Shown here: in pieces, positions 7,863 to 11,052 of the stretch | Numbering within the stretch: the first letter of the stretch is position 1 | Layout: each line of letters opens with the position of its first letter | Assembly (NCBI GenBank): GCA_003833135.1 | Contig: QZLH01000372.1 | Location: 1 to 11,052, forward strand | Source of the DNA: Oehlia diaphana | Lineage: Eukaryota > Glomeromycota > Glomeromycetes > Glomerales > Glomeraceae | Reading direction: 5' to 3' | Length of the DNA stretch: 11,052 nt | Notes under the pieces: model-generated | Seen by the model: the letters and a program-made list of their open reading frames with translations, nothing else | What the model was told of the DNA's origin: nothing | Database searches by the model: none | Translations under genes and position numbers: made by a program

Positions 7863-9357
7863 AATTATCATCTAAAGAATATGGGGATATTCTTAAATCT
7901 GGTGAATTTTCTGATACCGAAATATTAGTAGGAGAAGAACCTAATACAAAAGTCTTTATAGCACATTCATTAATATTAAAAATTCGATCACCATATTTTC
8001 GTACCGCATTTTCTAGTCGTTGGGTAAGAACAGAAAATAATATTATTAAATTACAAAAACCAAATATTTCCGTTAAAGTTTTTGATATACTTATAAAGTA
8101 AGTAATTAATATTAATCTTTTTATTAAAAAAAAAAAATAAATAAAAAAAAAACAAATAATAATCTCTTACATATATATCGTTTCAATTTTTTTTTTTTTT
8201 AGTAACTTAATAATAATTTAATTTTTTGTAGGTATATTTATAGTAGTATTATTGACCTTACAAAATATGATATTAAAACTAATGTTGAAGTTTTAATAGC
8301 AGCAGATGAATTATGTCTTTATGATTTATGTTCATATATTGAAAACGAACTTCTTAAAAATGAGGCATTATTAAAAAATAATTTTATTTTAATTCATAAT
8401 GTTGCAAATAAGTTCAATCAATTTACAAATTTATTACAATTTTATAGGACAAATTTTCAAAAAGATCCAAATATAATACTTAGAACAAATGATTTTACAA
8501 CAATTCAAAAAGAAACATTACTTAATTTTTTATCAGAGTATAGACAATCATTAAATCATACAGAAGTTTGGGATAAACTTATAGAATGGGCAATAGCACA
8601 ATCACATGAATTACCATTAGATGTAATAAGGTGGACATCTAGTGAGATAACAAAATTTAGAGGAATAATTCAATCATTTATTCCACATATTAATTTTAAA
8701 GAGATTAGTCCAGCAGATTTTAGTCATAAAGTTAAACCATTTAGAGATATTTTTGATGATAAATCTTATGCTAAAATTCTTGAACATTATTCTTTTAATA
8801 ATGAAGTTCGATCAAATTTTAAAATGAATATAGATTCTAGAATTATTAGTCCAGATCATGCATTTTTAATTGGTAATTTAATTAAGATAACGAGACAAGA
8901 TGATAGTGACATTTTTTATGATTTCAATTTACTAGTACGAGGAAGTAGAGATGGATTTGAATCTGAAAATTTTCATAAATTATGTGATGAAAAAGGACCA
9001 ACAATTACTGTTGTTAGTGTTAAAAATACTAATGAAATACTTGGAGGATTTAATCCATTAAATTGGTTATCGAATAGTGTTGAATATGTTGAAACTGATG
9101 AAAGTTTTATTTTTTCTTTTGATAAAAACAAATTAACGGATTTTATATTTAGTAAGGTCGTTGATGGTAAATACGCGATATATAATAGAAGTATTGGACC
9201 AGATTTTGGGCATAATAATTCAGATTTAAGGTTAATATTAAATAGTAAAGAAGGTCAGTGTTATAAGAATAGTTATAAAAAATTAATTAGAAAAAATGAA
9301 GGAACATTTGAAATAGATGATTATGAAATTTTTCAAATTATAAATAAATCGACTTAA
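7844..9357 (+). CDS. BTB-BACK-TLDc domain protein
   Basis: Two exons, 7844-8097 and 8232-9357, join into 1380 bases and 459 residues. Residues about 20-125 are a BTB/POZ fold: the stretch FSDTEILVG, then FIAHSLILKIRSPYFRTAF, then a helical end with YIYSSIIDL. About 130-235 is BACK-like (VEVLIAADELCLYDL, WDKLIEWAIAQS). About 283-457 is a TLDc domain, with RGSRDGF at 321-327, then CDEKG, EILGGFNPLNW, FIFSFD, GPDFG, GQCYKNSY and a closing YEIFQI. BTB domains dimerise and often recruit cullin-3. TLDc domains (OXR1, NCOA7, TLDC1) act in oxidative-stress resistance and can bind the V-ATPase. The actual partner here is unknown. The family is greatly expanded in Glomeromycotina, where most members have no assigned role. 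The start is the first ATG with a BTB-like continuation. No signal peptide or membrane segment is seen. Confidence 0.92.
8098..8231 (+). other. Intron of the first BTB-TLDc gene
   Basis: Donor GTAAGT and acceptor TTGTAG, 134 bases, splitting a lysine codon (AA|G) inside the BTB domain. Poly-A and poly-T runs fill it. A second acceptor-like TTTTTAG ends at 8202, but using it would bring stop codons, so the later site is chosen. The neighbouring minus-strand paralog has its acceptor at the same codon. Confidence 0.88.
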
Positions 9358-9425
9358 AGAGAATAATTTTATTTACTGTAAAATTCAAAGATGTATAATA
9401 ATTTAATTAAATGAAAAAAAAAATT

Positions 9426-9431
9426 AATAAA
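9426..9431 (+). promoter_or_regulatory. Probable polyadenylation signal of the first BTB-TLDc gene
   Basis: AATAAA starts 69 bases after the stop codon, in the T/A-rich tail-to-tail interval. Confidence 0.45.
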
Positions 9432-9546
9432 GATTATATAAATTTTAATTATAATACAATTTTTATACAATTTCTTTACAAATATTGTAGAATTTAATTG
9501 TGACGTTAACGATTCTAATGACCACGATGATAAAACCCCCGCACTA

Positions 9547-9575
9547 ATTTGAAATTTAGATTTCAGATTTCAAAT
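9547..9575. repeat. Inverted repeat between the convergent genes
   Basis: ATTTGAAAT (9547-9555) and ATTTCAAAT (9567-9575) are perfect nine-base arms around an eleven-base loop. They lie between the two converging 3' ends, so a hairpin could form in read-through RNA from either side. In A/T-rich DNA this can be chance. Confidence 0.4.
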
Positions 9576-9610
9576 CAATAAATTATATAAATTATATATA
9601 AACATTCAAG

Positions 9611-9616
9611 TTTATT
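9611..9616 (-). promoter_or_regulatory. Probable polyadenylation signal of the second BTB-TLDc gene
   Basis: The plus strand reads TTTATT, an AATAAA on the minus strand, 86 bases beyond the stop codon at 9702-9704. With the plus-strand signal at 9426, the two 3' ends would not overlap unless cleavage is late. Confidence 0.4.
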
Positions 9617-9701
9617 TGAGGGAAATTTTAAAAAGGCGGGAAAAAATTGATGTCGCACCGTAATATTCATACTAATATAGTATCAACTCCACCAACTACG
9701 C

Positions 9702-10953
9702 CTAATCCCAAACGTCATTTATCGCAACATCCTCGTAATCATATCTTCTGTATTCATAATCTTCATAGTACTCTTCGTATCCATTGTATTCATTGATTTC
9801 GACTTCGACTTCGACTTCGACTTCATCATCTACGAATTCACATGGCTGATTAATAGTTATGACTTGAAATACTTCATAATCTTCTATTTCAAATACTCCT
9901 TCAACTTGTCTAATTAATTTTTCATAGCTATTTTTGTAACATTGACCTTTTTTCGCATCACCTTCTAATAAACGTAAATCCGAAGTTTTTTCCCCAAAAT
10001 CTGGACCACGATTTCTATAGATTGCATGATTTTTATCAACAATTTTACTAAAGACAAATTTTTCCAGTTCTTTCTTATCCAAAGAAAAGATAAAACATTC
10101 ATCAGTTTTACCTTCACATTTCGGATTCCAATCTAAAGGATTATAACCTCCTAATATTTCATCACTATTTTTTACGCTAGCGATAGTAATGGTACGACCT
10201 TTTTCATCACAATTTTTATGAAAATTTTTCACAGTAAAACCATCCCTACTTCCACGTATTAATAATTGAAATTCAAAAGTACAATTTTGATTATCATTCA
10301 TCATCTTAATTAAATTTCCAAGTAAAAAAGCATGAGAAGGAGTAATGATTTTGGAATCAATATCAATTTTAAATTTTGAATGAGCGTTAAAAGAATAATG
10401 TTCAAGTATTTGAACATAAAATTCTTTATCAAAAATATCTTTAAATGGTTTAATATTATTACAAAAATTTGTTAAACTAATTTTTTCAAAATTAATATGT
10501 GTAATAAATGGATTAATTATCGTTCCGAATATTGTCATTTCATTATTCGTCCATTCTTTTGTATTTTTTGGTAATTCATTAGATTGTCCAATTGCCCATT
10601 CTATAAGTTTATCCCAAACTTCAATAGGATTTAATCTATGATTATATTCTGATAAAACATGAATGAGAGCATCTTGTTGAATTGTTATAAAGTCATTTGC
10701 CCTAAGAATTAAGGATGGATCCTTATTAATGCTTGTTTCGTAAAATTGTGACAATTTTTCAAATTGACTAAGTTGATGTACAGTTTTTTGAATAAGAACA
10801 AAGTTATGTTTTAATGACCGTTCATTATTAAGAAGGAATTTTTCGGTATGTTCACAAAATTCATTAAGATTTAATTCATCAGCTGCAATTAAAACTGCAA
10901 CATTTGTTCTTATATCATAATCACTAAGTTTAATAACTCCGCTATAAATGAAC
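9702..10953 (-). CDS. BACK-TLDc part of a BTB-TLDc protein, 5' exon missing
   Basis: The last exon encodes 416 residues plus one base of a split codon. It opens at an acceptor TTTATAG ending at 10954, and its first residues FIYSGVIKLSDYD match the first residues after the intron of the plus-strand gene. An internal TTG at 10752-10754 is not a start, because the conserved frame continues upstream. A BACK-like region leads to a TLDc domain with RGSRDGF, CDEKG, EILGGYNPLDW, FIFSLD, GPDFG, GQCYKNSY and YEVFQV, the same order as in the neighbour. More than half of the TLDc residues agree by eye. Unlike the neighbour it ends in a tail of about 50 residues rich in Glu, Asp and Tyr, including an EV repeat. 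The BTB exon should lie beyond position 11052, so the gene is cut by the window, not visibly broken. Its partner and role are unknown. Confidence 0.9.
9795..9824 (-). repeat. In-frame hexanucleotide microsatellite in the acidic tail
   Basis: The plus strand has four perfect GACTTC units (9801-9824) after one imperfect GATTTC. On the coding strand this is GAAGTC, encoding alternating Glu-Val. Because the unit is six bases, gain or loss of copies keeps the reading frame and changes only tail length. Confidence 0.85.
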
Positions 10954-11006
10954 CTATAAAATTGAGTTAAAGTATGATATATTTCGAAAAAAAAAAAAAG
11001 TATAAA

Positions 11007-11045
<39 letters not shown>

Positions 11046-11052
11046 TTTTTTT
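10954..11052 (-). other. Partial intron of the second BTB-TLDc gene, ending in homopolymers
   Basis: Upstream (minus strand) of the acceptor ending at 10954 the sequence shows no BTB-like frame and becomes a run of 12 T, 26 A and at least 8 T. By analogy with the neighbour this is the intron inside the BTB domain; no donor is visible within the window. The homopolymer end suggests an assembly edge. Confidence 0.6.

Noticed and set aside
10752..10754. TTG as start of a 350-residue protein
   Set aside because: The frame continues upstream with 66 residues clearly matching the neighbouring paralog and ends at a good splice acceptor.
1..11052. tRNA, rRNA, CRISPR array or prokaryotic operon
   Set aside because: No cloverleaf with a GGTTCRA-type box, no spaced direct repeats and no bacterial gene organisation were seen on either strand.

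Overview
The window looks like a very A+T-rich fungal genome, most likely an arbuscular mycorrhizal fungus of the Rhizophagus type (Glomeromycotina). The reasons are short GT-AG introns of 74-134 bp with T-rich 3' ends, the standard genetic code, long homopolymers, eukaryotic AATAAA signals, and above all two BTB-BACK-TLDc genes side by side, a family I know to be greatly expanded in those fungi. The lineage call is inference; the eukaryotic, intron-bearing nature is seen directly.

Layout. Positions 1-1325 hold no gene I can support. They contain a dense run of CATTCA/TGAATG motifs (248-677), a locally GC-richer patch with an imperfect hairpin and a CACGTG site (700-850), and then a plausible promoter (inverted CCAAT near 1100, TATAAATA at 1186). 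Positions 1326-3683 carry one complete six-exon plus-strand gene for a 649-residue half-size ABC transporter of subfamily D, closest by motif to the lysosomal ABCD4 branch. Positions 3684-7843 are a 4.2-kb gene desert. Its clearest structure is a roughly 144-bp element at 4882-5025 with CAGTG-type ends and an inverted array of TTTTGGAC motifs, read here as a non-autonomous hAT-like transposon. A 16-bp perfect palindrome (5501-5516) and three CCCGGT sites (7088-7725) lie downstream.

Positions 7844-9357 (plus strand, two exons, 459 aa) and 9702-10953 (minus strand, 5'-truncated by the window end, 416 aa visible) are two related BTB-BACK-TLDc genes arranged tail to tail. They share a BACK-TLDc architecture and the same intron position and phase, so they are paralogs from an inverted duplication. 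The minus-strand copy has an extra acidic, tyrosine-rich tail built partly on a hexanucleotide microsatellite. Its BTB exon lies beyond the right edge, which runs into long A/T homopolymers, probably a contig end.

How the genes might work together: TLDc proteins can bind and regulate the vacuolar H+-ATPase, and ABCD4-type transporters act on lysosomes, so a shared vacuolar theme is conceivable. Nothing in the sequence shows that these genes are co-regulated, and the 4-kb gap argues against it. No prokaryotic system, CRISPR array, tRNA or rRNA was seen.
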